A stretch of DNA of 64,000 bases from Candidatus Pantoea floridensis. Lineage in GTDB: Bacteria > Pseudomonadota > Gammaproteobacteria > Enterobacterales > Enterobacteriaceae. Numbering within the stretch: the stretch's first letter is position 1; every line of letters starts with the position of its first letter. Below, piece after piece: positions 11,405-20,242 of this stretch. The translations under genes and the position numbers were made by a program. The DNA lies in assembly GCF_900215435.1 (NCBI RefSeq), contig NZ_OCMY01000001.1:3286001-3350000 (forward strand), in the 5' to 3' direction. The notes under the pieces are model-generated. The model had not been told where the DNA came from, did no database searches, and worked only from the letters and a program-made list of their open reading frames with translations.

Positions 11405-13063
11405 TCAGCCCGGCGTCATCTGCCGATCATCAACATATTTACGCTGGTCTGGCGGCGGCGGGAAGTACTGATAAAGCCAGGTTTCACTTAGCGTCTCATC
11501 CTTGGTGCGCAGGAACAGACGCATATCTACCGGCTTGGTAGAAGCGCTGCTCGGATACCAGTCAAACAGAATGCGGTAACCGTTCAGCGGTTCGACATAA
11601 AGTATCTCGACCTGCTTAAACGTACCATCAGAAACGGTAATCACCGGCTCAATACCCTTAGGTGCAGCGGCTTTCAAATCACCCCCGACAAAATCAATGG
11701 CAAAGCGGCGGCACCACTGATCCGGGAAGTGTTCGCCTGGCGCCCAACCTTCCGGGAAGCCACCAATTCCGGTACGGGTTGCATCGACACGCGCTAAACC
11801 ACTGCGCACTGGCGGCAACTGGCTCCAGTAGAGCTTGTACTGGAAGTTGAATTCGCTACCGGCTTTCACCGGTTCTGACGGCTGCCAGAAGCAAACAATG
11901 TTATCCAGCGTTTCACCGGTGGTAGGAATCTCCATCACATTAATGGCGCCTTTGCCCCATTTGCCAATCGGTTCCACCCACAGGCTTGGGCGTTTGTCGT
12001 ACCAGCCAATCACATCCTGGTAATTTTTAAAGTCATGATCGAGCTGCAGTAGGCCGAATCCACGCGGGTTCTCGTCTTGATAGGCGTTGAACTGCAAGCG
12101 CTGCGGGTTATTGAGCGGGCGTGCAATCCATTCACCTTCACCGGTCCACATCGCCAAACGATCGGAGTCGTGAATTTGCGGATGGTAAGTGTTGCACATG
12201 CGGCGCTCATTGGTGCCGCAGCTGAACATGCTGGTCATTGGCGCGATGCCGAGCTGGCGGATTTCGTTACGCGCAAACAGATGGTTCTCAACCTCCATCA
12301 CCACGCGTTTTTCTTCGCAGTGAATGGTGAACTTGTAAGCTCCGGTAATGCTGGCACCATCAAGCAGCGCATACACCACAAACGTGGTGTCATCGGCTTT
12401 CGGCGTTTCAAACCAGAAGGCGGTGAAGTCCGGGAACTCCTCTTTGCCATTGCTAAAGGTATTAACCGCCACGCCGCGCGCGGACAAGCCGTACTGGAAG
12501 GTCTCATCGACGGCGCGGAAATAGCTGGCGCCGAGGAACGAGACGATATCGCGGCGCGCCAGTTCCGGTTTTTTAAACGCACGAAAACCGGCAAAGCCGA
12601 GGTCGGTTTTACCTACCAATTGTTTGGTATCAACGTTGGCATCGTGGTAGTTGAACAGTTCTGGACGGAAGTGGATCTCGCGTGCTTCGCGGCTAGCGGC
12701 ATCGACCGAAAACATGCGAATGCGGCGCTTAAAACCCATACCAACGTGGAAGAATTGCACATCGAGTTCGCGATCGGGAATGTTATTCCACAGCGAGTGA
12801 TTGGCATCATACTGAATTTCGTTATAGGCCTGAGGCGTTAAATTGGCCAACGTATCGGGCAGGGGGCCGGGTGCGCCACCCCAGGGCTGTTTTGCCAGCG
12901 CGGAGGCTTTCTTTTTCAGTGAGTCGAAATCGAAGCGAACCGCGGTACCGTCGGCGATGCCATCATCGGCCCAGGCGGATTGTGCAAACAGCGTGGAGAG
13001 ACCCGTCATGCCGCTAACAGCGGAGAGGGCCATGGACGCTTTCATAAATTTTCTACGATTCAT
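11405..13063 (-). CDS. opgD: Glucans biosynthesis protein D (periplasmic, Tat-exported)
   Basis: 552-aa protein of the OpgG/OpgD family, which shapes the beta-glucan backbone of osmoregulated periplasmic glucans. The N-terminus [18 protein letters not shown] is a twin-arginine signal (NRRKFMK) with a hydrophobic core and a cleavage-like ending at QSAWADDG. This is what distinguishes OpgD from the Sec-exported OpgG. The body is the MdoG domain and the protein ends in RQMTPG. It is transcribed alone, convergent with elaA and divergent from elaB. Two short palindromes lie about 55-80 nt upstream of the start. Identification rests on family resemblance and the Tat signal. Confidence 0.93.
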   Translation of the reverse strand: MNRRKFMKASMALSAVSGMTGLSTLFAQSAWADDGIADGTAVRFDFDSLKKKASALAKQPWGGAPGPLPDTLANLTPQAYNEIQYDANHSLWNNIPDRELDVQFFHVGMGFKRRIRMFSVDAASREAREIHFRPELFNYHDANVDTKQLVGKTDLGFAGFRAFKKPELARRDIVSFLGASYFRAVDETFQYGLSARGVAVNTFSNGKEEFPDFTAFWFETPKADDTTFVVYALLDGASITGAYKFTIHCEEKRVVMEVENHLFARNEIRQLGIAPMTSMFSCGTNERRMCNTYHPQIHDSDRLAMWTGEGEWIARPLNNPQRLQFNAYQDENPRGFGLLQLDHDFKNYQDVIGWYDKRPSLWVEPIGKWGKGAINVMEIPTTGETLDNIVCFWQPSEPVKAGSEFNFQYKLYWSQLPPVRSGLARVDATRTGIGGFPEGWAPGEHFPDQWCRRFAIDFVGGDLKAAAPKGIEPVITVSDGTFKQVEILYVEPLNGYRILFDWYPSSASTKPVDMRLFLRTKDETLSETWLYQYFPPPPDQRKYVDDRQMTPG

Positions 13064-13116
13064 GCCGGAAATCTAATCCTTAGCTGCTCGGGTGTATTGT
13101 GACTGTCGTGCGTGCT

Positions 13117-13141
13117 TCACACATGTGTGACGCTGAGCGTC
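13117..13141. promoter_or_regulatory. Two adjacent palindromes upstream of opgD
   Basis: TCACACATGTGTGA (13117-13130) is a perfect 14-bp dyad, and GACGCTgAGCGTC (13129-13141) is a second dyad overlapping it. They lie 54-78 bp upstream of the opgD start, in the 308-bp gap that also holds the elaB promoter region. The arrangement looks like a regulator-binding site, but I cannot name the protein. Apart from this and AT-rich promoter-like sequence, I see nothing else in the 13064-13371 gap. Confidence 0.4.
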
Positions 13142-13371
13142 AGGCTACAGGGGGTTACGACAGTGGCGAAATTAAAAAATTCAGTCCGCAGAAAATTTAT
13201 CAGATTAATCAAATAAGCGAAGCAGATTTCGCGCCGCCGGGCCGCGGATAACATAACTTTGCAATGAAATGGATGAAACTCAGTAGAATCCTGGGGAGTC
13301 GTCGCCAGCAAAATTGGAATTTATGACTATAGTTAAACCACAACGAGTTAGGAACATGGAGGAACGACATA

Positions 13372-13680
13372 GTGTCATCATCAGACCAATTTGAAACCCA
13401 CCTTGACGACGACCTGGCGCTGCTGACCGAAACGCTGGAAGAAGTATTACGCGCTTCGGGTGACCCGGCCGATCAGAAATACATCGAGCTGAAACTCAAG
13501 GCTGAACAAGCGCTGGAGGACGTAAAGTCACGCGTTAGCCAGGCGTCCGACAGCTATTATTATCGTGCCAAAAATGCGGCTTACCGCGCCGATGATTATG
13601 TGCATGAAAAACCGTGGCAGGGGATTGGCATCGGTGCCGCCGCTGGCCTGTTTGTCGGTTTACTGCTGGCACGACGTTAA
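13372..13680 (+). CDS. elaB: ElaB/YqjD/DUF883-family tail-anchored protein
   Basis: 102-aa protein of the ElaB/YgaM/YqjD (DUF883) family, whose members associate with ribosomes and the inner membrane in stationary phase in E. coli. The N-terminal two thirds is charged and helical (TLEEVLRASGDPADQKYIEL), then comes the family signature YYYRAKNAAYRADDYVHEKP, and the protein ends in one glycine-rich membrane helix plus RR, a C-terminal tail anchor. The start is GTG at 13372, with GGAGG 9 nt upstream; a nearby ATG at 13356 is in another frame. Confidence 0.92.
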   Translation: MSSSDQFETHLDDDLALLTETLEEVLRASGDPADQKYIELKLKAEQALEDVKSRVSQASDSYYYRAKNAAYRADDYVHEKPWQGIGIGAAAGLFVGLLLARR

Positions 13681-13825
13681 GTTCCAACGGGCGCGACACG
13701 CCTCGCGCCCGCTTCCTGCTTCTCCTCTCATTCATTCCCATCAAATCTCTGTTTCGCATCATCCGCGATTGTGTTTCGCCTGCGCGCTTTCTACAGTAAG
13801 GCAACAGGGATAAGGAGAACACAAC

Positions 13826-15022
13826 GTGATACGTGTAGAAATGCTCTCAACGGGCGATGAAGTGTTACATGGGCAGATTGTCGATACTAACGCCGCCTGG
13901 CTCGCCGATGTGCTTTTCCAGCACGGCTTACCGATGACCAGCCGCAGCACCGTGGGCGATGCGATGACCTCATTGGTTGAAGCCTTGCAGAGCCGCAGCC
14001 AGATTGCCGATGTGCTGATTGTGAATGGCGGTTTAGGACCGACCAGTGACGATCTCAGCGCACAGGCCGCCGCCACTGCCAGCGGTAGCGAATTAGTGAT
14101 TCAGCAAGCCTGGCTGGAAAAAATGGAAGCCTGGTTCGCCAGCCGTGGGCGGGTTATGGCGCCGAGCAATCGCAAGCAGGCGGAAATCCCGGCAAATGCT
14201 GAGATGCTGGATAACCCGGTCGGCACCGCATGTGGCTTTGCGTTGCAGCTCAACCGTTGCTGGATTTTCTTCACGCCAGGCGTGCCGTCGGAATTTAAAG
14301 TCATGGTCGAGCAGGAGATCATTCCACGTCTCAAAGCGCGCTTTGCGTTGCCAGAACCGCCGCTGTGTTTACGCCTCACCACCTTTGGCCGCGGCGAAAG
14401 TGATATTGCCGCCGAGCTCGAGCCACTACCGCTGCCGGCAGGCGTGGTGATGGGTTATCGCTCGTCAATGCCGATCATCGAGATCAAACTCACCGGACCC
14501 GCCGAGCAGCGCGTGGCGATGGAGCAAGTGTGGCAGCAGGTAAAACTGTTGCTGGCTGAATGCACTATCTTTGAGGGCACCGAAGGATTACCGGCGCTGC
14601 TGGCGCGCGAACTGCAGCATCGTGGCTTACGTCTGGCGCTGAGTGAGCAGTTCACCGCCGGTTTACTTCACTGGCAGCTGGCTGCCGCAAACGTTGCCCT
14701 CAGTAAAGCGGAGATCTTGCCGGCGCAGGATGAAGATCTGGAATCATTGGTTGCGCGCACGCGTGATTGGGCGCAGCAGCAGAGTACCGCGCTGGCGTTA
14801 TCCGTCGGCAATCTGGAAGAGGGCGAGGTATCGATTGCGCTGCACACGCCGGAAGCGAGCTGGGGCCAGCGTGTGAAGTTTATGCATGGTCGTCATAATG
14901 TGGAAACGCGGCAGAAAGTGGTGGCGATGATGGCGATGAACATGCTGCGTCGCTGGCTGCACGGCAGCGAGGTCAGCACCGGTCACGGCTGGATTGATAT
15001 TCTTGAAACAGTCAAAAACTAG
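13826..15022 (+). CDS. CinA-like protein (YfaY type) with degenerate amidase domain
   Basis: 398 aa with the two-domain layout of CinA: an N-terminal MoaB/MogA-like domain (ADVLIVNGGLGPTSDDLSA, residues ~50-75) and a C-terminal CinA/PncC-like domain (from ~residue 250). Active NMN deamidases carry ESCTGG in the second domain; here the aligned segment reads SEQFTAG, so the catalytic serine is lost. The enterobacterial YfaY proteins are similar in length, and this is the likely ortholog. The start is ATG at 13826 with AAGGAG upstream. Function is unknown; a pyrophosphatase activity in the N-terminal domain, as in other CinA proteins, is possible but not shown. Confidence 0.85.
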   Translation: MIRVEMLSTGDEVLHGQIVDTNAAWLADVLFQHGLPMTSRSTVGDAMTSLVEALQSRSQIADVLIVNGGLGPTSDDLSAQAAATASGSELVIQQAWLEKMEAWFASRGRVMAPSNRKQAEIPANAEMLDNPVGTACGFALQLNRCWIFFTPGVPSEFKVMVEQEIIPRLKARFALPEPPLCLRLTTFGRGESDIAAELEPLPLPAGVVMGYRSSMPIIEIKLTGPAEQRVAMEQVWQQVKLLLAECTIFEGTEGLPALLARELQHRGLRLALSEQFTAGLLHWQLAAANVALSKAEILPAQDEDLESLVARTRDWAQQQSTALALSVGNLEEGEVSIALHTPEASWGQRVKFMHGRHNVETRQKVVAMMAMNMLRRWLHGSEVSTGHGWIDILETVKN

Positions 15023-15030
15023 CGCGCCGT

Positions 15031-15054
15031 AAGGTCGCCATTCATGGCGACCTT
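15031..15054. repeat. REP-like palindrome, type GGTCGCCAT/ATGGCGACC
   Basis: Two 11-nt arms (AAGGTCGCCAT and ATGGCGACCTT) with a 2-nt loop, between the convergent CinA-like gene and yfaE. The same core recurs at 19273 and 62497. It resembles the dispersed palindromic units of Pantoea genomes and may also serve as a bidirectional transcript end. Confidence 0.8.
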
Positions 15055-15076
15055 CTCAATCATGGCTCGATCTCAA

Positions 15077-15337
15077 TCACAGCTCGATCTCAATTTCCCC
15101 TTTGGCGCGACAGCAGCAGGGCAAAATCTCGCCTTGCTGCACAAACGCCAACGGGGTTTCCGCATAATCCACTTCGCCTTTCAGTAAGCGCATGCGGCAA
15201 GAGCCGCAGTAACCTTCGCGACACTGAAATTCCACGCACAGATTGTTTGCTTCAAGCGTGGCCAGCAGATTAGGGTGATCTTCTGCGCACTCCAGCCGGG
15301 AGCCGGAACTACGCAGAATAACAACAGAACGACTCAT
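15077..15337 (-). CDS. yfaE: 2Fe-2S ferredoxin YfaE (NrdB cofactor maintenance)
   Basis: 86-aa plant-type [2Fe-2S] ferredoxin. Ligands are in CREGYCGSC (Cys39, Cys44, Cys47) and the later PCCC cluster (residues 74-76). In E. coli YfaE reduces the di-iron centre of NrdB to regenerate the diferric-tyrosyl radical. Its start is 2 nt after the nrdB stop on the same strand, which fits this partnership and indicates one nrdA-nrdB-yfaE transcript. Confidence 0.94.
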   Translation of the reverse strand: MSRSVVILRSSGSRLECAEDHPNLLATLEANNLCVEFQCREGYCGSCRMRLLKGEVDYAETPLAFVQQGEILPCCCRAKGEIEIEL

Positions 15338-15339
15338 AA

Positions 15340-16470
15340 TTACAGCTGGAAGCCGTCGAAATCGTCTTCGCCCACTTCAGAATCAATCTGACCGACCAAA
15401 TACGAGCTCACTTCCACTTCCTGCGGTGCAACCTGCACGTTATCTGACACCAGCCACGAATTGATCCATGGAATCGGGTTCGAACGCGTCTGGAACGGCA
15501 AATCGAGGCCAACAGCCTGCATGCGGATGTTAGTAATGTACTCGATGTACTGGCACAGAATGTCTTTGTTCAGACCGATCATCGAACCGCCGCTGAACAG
15601 ATATTCTGCCCACTCTTTCTCCTGCTCGGCCGCTTTCTTGAACAGGTCGTAGCATTCATCGCGGCACTCGGCGGCAATCGCTTTCATCTCTGGATCGTCT
15701 TCACCGGTGCGCAGCAGGTTCAGCATATGCTGGGTGCCAGTCAGGTGCAGCGCTTCGTCGCGAGCAATCAGCTTGATGATTTTAGCGTTACCTTCCATTA
15801 GCTCGCGCTCGGCGAAAGCAAATGAACAGGCGAAGCTGACGTAGAAGCGAATTGCTTCCAGCGCGTTGACGCTCATCAGGCAGATATACAGCTGTTTTTT
15901 CAGATCGCGCAGGTTAACGGTGACGGTTTTACCGTTCACCTGATGCGTGCCTTCGCCCAGCAGATGCCAGTAGCTGGTCATCTCGATCAGATCATCGTAG
16001 TACTTCGAGATATCTTCCGCGCGCGCCAGAATTTGTTCGTTGGTGACGATATCGTCAAACACCACCGCCGGATCGTTAACGATATTACGGATGATGTGGG
16101 TGTAAGAGCGCGAGTGGATGGTCTCGGAAAACGCCCAGGTTTCAATCCAGGTTTCCAGCTCAGGAATGGAAATCAGCGGCAGCAGCGCCACGTTCGGGCT
16201 ACGTCCCTGAATCGAATCCAGCAGCGTTTGATACTTCAGGTTGCTGATGAAGATGTGTTTTTCATGCTCTGGCAGCGCCTGGTAATCGATACGATCGCGC
16301 GAGACGTCGACTTCTTCCGGACGCCAGAAGAAGGAGAGCTGCTTCTCAATCAGCTTTTCAAAGATGTCATATTTCTGCTGATCGAAGCGGGCAACGTTCA
16401 CTGACTGGCCGAAGAACATGGGCTCTTTCAGCTGGTCATTTTTGTTCTGCGAGAATGTGGTGTAAGCCAT
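15340..16470 (-). CDS. nrdB: Ribonucleoside-diphosphate reductase 1, beta subunit
   Basis: 376-aa class Ia R2 subunit that holds the di-iron site and the stable tyrosyl radical starting the radical relay to NrdA. Iron-ligand motifs and the radical tyrosine environment are visible around [15 protein letters not shown], and around [15 protein letters not shown] further on. The C-terminal [12 protein letters not shown] contains the acidic/aromatic tail that docks on NrdA. It lies between nrdA and yfaE, with a GC-rich hairpin in the nrdA-nrdB gap. Length equals the E. coli protein. Confidence 0.98.
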   Translation of the reverse strand: MAYTTFSQNKNDQLKEPMFFGQSVNVARFDQQKYDIFEKLIEKQLSFFWRPEEVDVSRDRIDYQALPEHEKHIFISNLKYQTLLDSIQGRSPNVALLPLISIPELETWIETWAFSETIHSRSYTHIIRNIVNDPAVVFDDIVTNEQILARAEDISKYYDDLIEMTSYWHLLGEGTHQVNGKTVTVNLRDLKKQLYICLMSVNALEAIRFYVSFACSFAFAERELMEGNAKIIKLIARDEALHLTGTQHMLNLLRTGEDDPEMKAIAAECRDECYDLFKKAAEQEKEWAEYLFSGGSMIGLNKDILCQYIEYITNIRMQAVGLDLPFQTRSNPIPWINSWLVSDNVQVAPQEVEVSSYLVGQIDSEVGEDDFDGFQL

Positions 16471-16489
16471 TTTGAGTCCAAATGTGAAG

Positions 16490-16511
16490 AGGGCCGACCG
16501 TTGCCGGCCCT
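16490..16511 (-). other. Hairpin in the nrdA-nrdB intergenic gap
   Basis: Arms AGGGCCG and CGGCCCT around an 8-nt loop, between the nrdA stop and the nrdB start. No T-tract follows on the minus strand, so it is more likely an mRNA-stability or attenuation element than a full terminator. It could set the nrdA:nrdB ratio; that is inference. Confidence 0.5.
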
Positions 16512-16523
16512 GACAAGATGAGA

Positions 16524-18809
16524 TTAGATCTTACATGCGCCGCTTTCGCAGCCATCATCCTGAATAGAAGGCGCCAGATCGTCCTGTGCATCTTCTGCAC
16601 CATCACGGGTGTTTTGATAGTACAGGGTTTTCACGCCAAATTTGTAAGCGGTCAGCAGGTCTTTCAGCAGCTGTTTCATCGGTACTTTGCCATTGGCAAA
16701 ACGGCTCGGATCGTAGTTGGTGTTCGACGAAATCGCCTGATCGATAAACTTCTGCATCACGCCAACCAGCTGCAGATAACCGTCGTTGGACGGCATTTCC
16801 CACAGCAGTTCGTACTGATCTTTCAGACGCTCATACTCTGGCACCACCTGACGCAGAATGCCGTCTTTGGATGCTTTGATGCTGATGTGACCACGCGGTG
16901 GTTCGATACCGTTAGTCGCGTTCGAAATCTGCGAAGAGGTTTCAGATGGCATCAGCGCCGAGAGCGTAGAGTTGCGCAGACCGTGCGTGGTGATCGACTC
17001 ACGCAGACCTTCCCAATCCAGATGCAGCGGCTCGTTGCATACCGCATCGAGATCCTTTTTATAGGTGTCGATCGGCAGAATGCCCTGCGAGTAAGTGGTC
17101 TCTTTGAACCACGGGCAGGCACCTTGCTCTTTCGCCAGTTCGTTCGAGGCTTTCAGCAGGTAGAACTGAATCGCTTCGAAGGTTTTGTGCGTCAGGTTGT
17201 TGGCGCTGCCATCAGAATAACGCACGCCGTTTTTCGCCAGGTAATAGGCGTAGTTGATCACGCCGATGCCCAAGGTACGACGGCCCATTGCACCGCGTTG
17301 TGCCGCGGGGATGGGGTAATCCTGATAATCCAGCAGCGCATCAAGTGCACGCACTGCGAGGGTTGCCAGCTCTTCCAAATCGTCGAGGCTGTTAATCGCG
17401 CCCAGGTTAAAGGCCGACAGCGTACACAGGGCGATTTCGCCGCTTTCGTCATTAACATCGTTAAGCGGTTTGGTTGGCAGGGCAATTTCCAGACACAGAT
17501 TCGATTGGCGAACCGGCGCGATGCTCGGATCAAACGGGCTGTGGGTGTTGCAGTGATCGACGTTCTGAATGTAGATACGGCCAGTCGAAGCACGTTCCTG
17601 CATCATCAGTGAGAACAGTTCAACCGCTTTCACGCGCTGCTTGCGGATGCTGTCGTCTTTCTCGTATTTGGTGTACAGACGCTCGAACTCGTCCTGATCG
17701 GCGAAGAACGCATCGTACAGGCCCGGTACGTCAGACGGGCTGAACAGCGTGATGTCTTCACCCTTCAGCAAGCGGGTGTACATCAACTTGTTAATCTGCA
17801 CACCGTAATCCATGTGGCGCACGCGGTTGCCTTCAACACCACGGTTGTTTTTCAGCACCAGCAGGCTTTCCACTTCCAGATGCCACATCGGATAGAACAG
17901 CGTTGCTGCACCACCACGCACGCCGCCCTGTGAGCAGGACTTCACCGCGGTCTGGAAATGTTTGTAGAATGGAATACAGCCGGTATGGAACGCTTCACCA
18001 CCGCGAATTGGGCTACCCAGCGCACGGATGCGGCCGGCGTTGATGCCGATACCGGCGCGCTGTGAAACGTATTTCACAATGGCGCTGGAGGTAGCATTGA
18101 TCGAGTCAAGGCTATCGCCGCACTCGATCAGCACGCAAGAGCTGAACTGACGGGTTGGGGTACGCACGCCGGACATAATCGGCGTCGGCAATGAGATCTT
18201 GAAGGTAGAGATCGCATCGTAGAAGCGCTTCACGTAATCCATACGGGTTTCGCGCGGGTAGCCAGAGAACAGGCAAGCCGCCACCAGAATGTAGAGGAAT
18301 TGAGCGCTTTCGTAGATTTCACCGCTGACGCGGTTCTGCACCAGATACTTTCCTTCCAGCTGCTTAACCGCGGCGTAGGAGAAGTTCATGTCGCGCCAAT
18401 GGTCGATGAACTCGTCCATCTGCGCGAACTCTTCGGTGCTGTAATCTTCCAGCAGGTGACGGTCATATTTGCCCATCTCAACCATCTTCACCACCTGGTC
18501 GTACAACTTCGGCGGTTCAAACTGGCCGTAAGCTTTTTTACGCAGGTGGAAGATCGCCAGGCGCGCGGCCAGGTATTGGTAATCTGGCGCATCACGTGAG
18601 ATCAGGTCTGCGGCAGCCTTGATGATGGTCTCATGAATATCAGAGGTTCTGATGCCATCATAGAACTGAATGTGTGAGCGCAGTTCAACCTGTGAAACGG
18701 AAACGTTGTTCAGCCCTTCGGCTGCCCAATCCAGTACACGGTGAATTTTGTCGAGATCAATGCGCTCCTGGCGGCCATCGCGTTTAGTAACGAGCAGACT
18801 TTGGTTCAT
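16524..18809 (-). CDS. nrdA: Ribonucleoside-diphosphate reductase 1, alpha subunit
   Basis: 761-aa class Ia R1 subunit, which reduces ribonucleoside diphosphates to deoxy forms. An N-terminal ATP-cone ([20 protein letters not shown]) gives dATP/ATP activity control. Active-site cysteines appear in [21 protein letters not shown] and [11 protein letters not shown], and the C-terminal shuttle pair in GCESGACKI. Length matches E. coli. It is the first gene of nrdA-nrdB-yfaE, and its upstream region carries a DnaA-box match and an NrdR-box match, in keeping with known control of this operon by DNA replication and nucleotide state. Confidence 0.98.
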   Translation of the reverse strand: MNQSLLVTKRDGRQERIDLDKIHRVLDWAAEGLNNVSVSQVELRSHIQFYDGIRTSDIHETIIKAAADLISRDAPDYQYLAARLAIFHLRKKAYGQFEPPKLYDQVVKMVEMGKYDRHLLEDYSTEEFAQMDEFIDHWRDMNFSYAAVKQLEGKYLVQNRVSGEIYESAQFLYILVAACLFSGYPRETRMDYVKRFYDAISTFKISLPTPIMSGVRTPTRQFSSCVLIECGDSLDSINATSSAIVKYVSQRAGIGINAGRIRALGSPIRGGEAFHTGCIPFYKHFQTAVKSCSQGGVRGGAATLFYPMWHLEVESLLVLKNNRGVEGNRVRHMDYGVQINKLMYTRLLKGEDITLFSPSDVPGLYDAFFADQDEFERLYTKYEKDDSIRKQRVKAVELFSLMMQERASTGRIYIQNVDHCNTHSPFDPSIAPVRQSNLCLEIALPTKPLNDVNDESGEIALCTLSAFNLGAINSLDDLEELATLAVRALDALLDYQDYPIPAAQRGAMGRRTLGIGVINYAYYLAKNGVRYSDGSANNLTHKTFEAIQFYLLKASNELAKEQGACPWFKETTYSQGILPIDTYKKDLDAVCNEPLHLDWEGLRESITTHGLRNSTLSALMPSETSSQISNATNGIEPPRGHISIKASKDGILRQVVPEYERLKDQYELLWEMPSNDGYLQLVGVMQKFIDQAISSNTNYDPSRFANGKVPMKQLLKDLLTAYKFGVKTLYYQNTRDGAEDAQDDLAPSIQDDGCESGACKI

Positions 18810-18855
18810 GTCGCGTTTTTACCTGTCCATGCATGAATGACGTATTTATCCCCCA

Positions 18856-18880
18856 TCTATGCACAAGGTCTATGCACAAG
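18856..18880. repeat. Tandem 12-bp direct repeat upstream of nrdA
   Basis: TCTATGCACAAG occurs twice (18856-18867 and 18869-18880), one base apart, 47-71 bp upstream of the nrdA start. The 13-bp period could present two sites at slightly over one helical turn. The binding protein is unknown. Confidence 0.55.
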
Positions 18881-18900
18881 CCGCTCGTTGTGAGTAAGCC

Positions 18901-18925
18901 TGTGAATAAACACTATATATAGGGG
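18901..18925. promoter_or_regulatory. DnaA-box and NrdR-box matches in the nrdA control region
   Basis: TGTGAATAA (18901-18909) is, on the minus strand, TTATTCACA, a full match to the DnaA-box consensus TTATNCACA. Directly next to it, ACACTATATATAGGGG (18910-18925) matches 14 of 16 positions of the recalled NrdR-box consensus aCaCwAtATaTwGtGt. I do not see a good second NrdR box at the usual ~31-bp spacing. The rest of the 531-bp gap to ubiG (18810-19340) holds AT-rich sequence and a REP pair near ubiG, with no gene I can support. Confidence 0.6.
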
Positions 18926-19272
18926 GTGCGGGAAGTTTGAACAACAATATGGTGAGTATTCTAGTCAGCAATCTCTTCTTAACAAGAGTTGATTTTCACT
19001 AAAAAATCGTCCTTAGAGGGTGGCTAAAATCCTGGATCCCCATGCCGCAAGGCCTGCACATCGTGTCAACCGCTCAGTACTTTTTTTTCACTTTATGATC
19101 GAGCGCGTGTTTCTTGCTCAACTGATACGATTCGAGAATTATCTGAGGTCAAATAAGCCCTGACAAGGCCGCCAGCAGCGAACTTATCTAAAATTGCTTA
19201 TGAATTTTTTGTGACTTGCTAAGCCTATAAAAAAGGCAGGCACGCGTCTAAAAGGAAATTGATCTGGATAGC

Positions 19273-19332
19273 GGGTCGCCATGAATGGCGACCCTGCGGG
19301 CAGAATATTGTAGTGTGCGCATTCATGCGCAC
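19273..19332. repeat. REP-like pair downstream of ubiG
   Basis: First stem: GGGTCGCCAT/ATGGCGACCC (19273-19294). Second stem: GTGCGCAT/ATGCGCAC (19315-19332). They are about 20 nt apart, with loops GA and TC, so the two units face each other as in a BIME. The first shares its core with the units at 15031 and 62497. Confidence 0.75.
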
Positions 19333-19340
19333 CGGGTTGA

Positions 19341-20066
19341 TCAATCCTGGCGGTGGGTATGAATCATATAGTTCACGTCAACGCCGCGGCCGAGTCGGAA
19401 CTGATTACTCAGCGGATTGTAGTGCAGGCCAATCATATTTCTTTCGCGCAGCGGCGTTTCATCCACCCAATTCAACAACTCGGCCGGACGGATAAACTTC
19501 TTCACGTCATGGGTGCCGCGCGGCACCATGCGTAGCACATACTCTGCACCAAATACCGCCAGCAGCCAGGCTTTGGGATTACGGTTAATAGTGGAGAAGA
19601 ACACTTCGCCGCCCGGCTTCACCAGTTGTGCGCAGGCTAGCACCACGGAACGTGGATCGGGCACATGCTCCAGCATCTCCATACAGGTCACCACATCATA
19701 TTGACCAGCATGGCTGGCGGCGTGATCTTCCACGGTTTGCTGTACGTAATTAACGCTGACGCCGCTCTCCAGCGCGTGCAGACGCGCCACTTCCAGCGGC
19801 TCCGCACCCATATCCAGGCCAGTAACCTCAGCGCCTTCGCGCGCCATGCTTTCGGCCAGAATGCCGCCACCGCAGCCAACATCGAGGACTTTCTTACCGA
19901 ACAGGCCATGGCTGTGCTGCGCAATCCAGCCAAGTCGCAGGGGATTGATGCGGTGTAGAGGCTTAAATTCACCTTCTAAATCCCACCAGCGCGATGCCAC
20001 CGCCTCAAACTTGGCGATCTCGGCGTGGTCAACGTTCTGGCGGCTTTCCTGCGGTTGTTCACTCAT
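19341..20066 (-). CDS. ubiG: Ubiquinone biosynthesis O-methyltransferase
   Basis: 241-aa SAM-dependent methyltransferase that performs both O-methylation steps of ubiquinone synthesis. Motif [17 protein letters not shown] (SAM binding) and [12 protein letters not shown] are clearly seen, as is the family N-terminus [23 protein letters not shown]. It is divergent from gyrA, with a 176-bp shared upstream region, the same arrangement as in E. coli. Confidence 0.97.
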   Translation of the reverse strand: MSEQPQESRQNVDHAEIAKFEAVASRWWDLEGEFKPLHRINPLRLGWIAQHSHGLFGKKVLDVGCGGGILAESMAREGAEVTGLDMGAEPLEVARLHALESGVSVNYVQQTVEDHAASHAGQYDVVTCMEMLEHVPDPRSVVLACAQLVKPGGEVFFSTINRNPKAWLLAVFGAEYVLRMVPRGTHDVKKFIRPAELLNWVDETPLRERNMIGLHYNPLSNQFRLGRGVDVNYMIHTHRQD

Positions 20067-20169
20067 TGAATCATCACTCCAGACAAAATATTCCCTCAGT
20101 ATAAACGCTTAAGCGCGGTGAGCGCATCTCTGGCAGCGAAGGAAAAGCGGCATTAAGCCCTGGTTTACG

Positions 20170-20198
20170 TTCACCGAAGGGAAGCGATGTGATATACT
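20170..20198 (+). promoter_or_regulatory. Likely gyrA promoter
   Basis: A -10 box TATACT (20193-20198) and a -35-like TTCACC (20170-20175) with 17-bp spacing, about 45 bp upstream of the gyrA start. Position and form fit the single sigma-70 promoter of gyrA. Supercoiling-sensitive control is known for gyrA but cannot be read from this sequence. Confidence 0.6.
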
Positions 20199-20242
20199 TT
20201 CGCACCTTTAAATCCGGGATTATGTAGAGGGATAGCGGCTCC

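Noticed and set aside
12077..12841. Plus-strand frame of 254 codons opposite opgD
   Set aside because: Antisense shadow of opgD.
16518..17612. Long plus-strand frame (364 codons) opposite nrdA
   Set aside because: Antisense to a clear nrdA with intact active-site motifs; composition is a codon-bias shadow.
18941..18956. Second NrdR box at 31-bp spacing
   Set aside because: The sequence at the expected place matches the consensus at too few positions.
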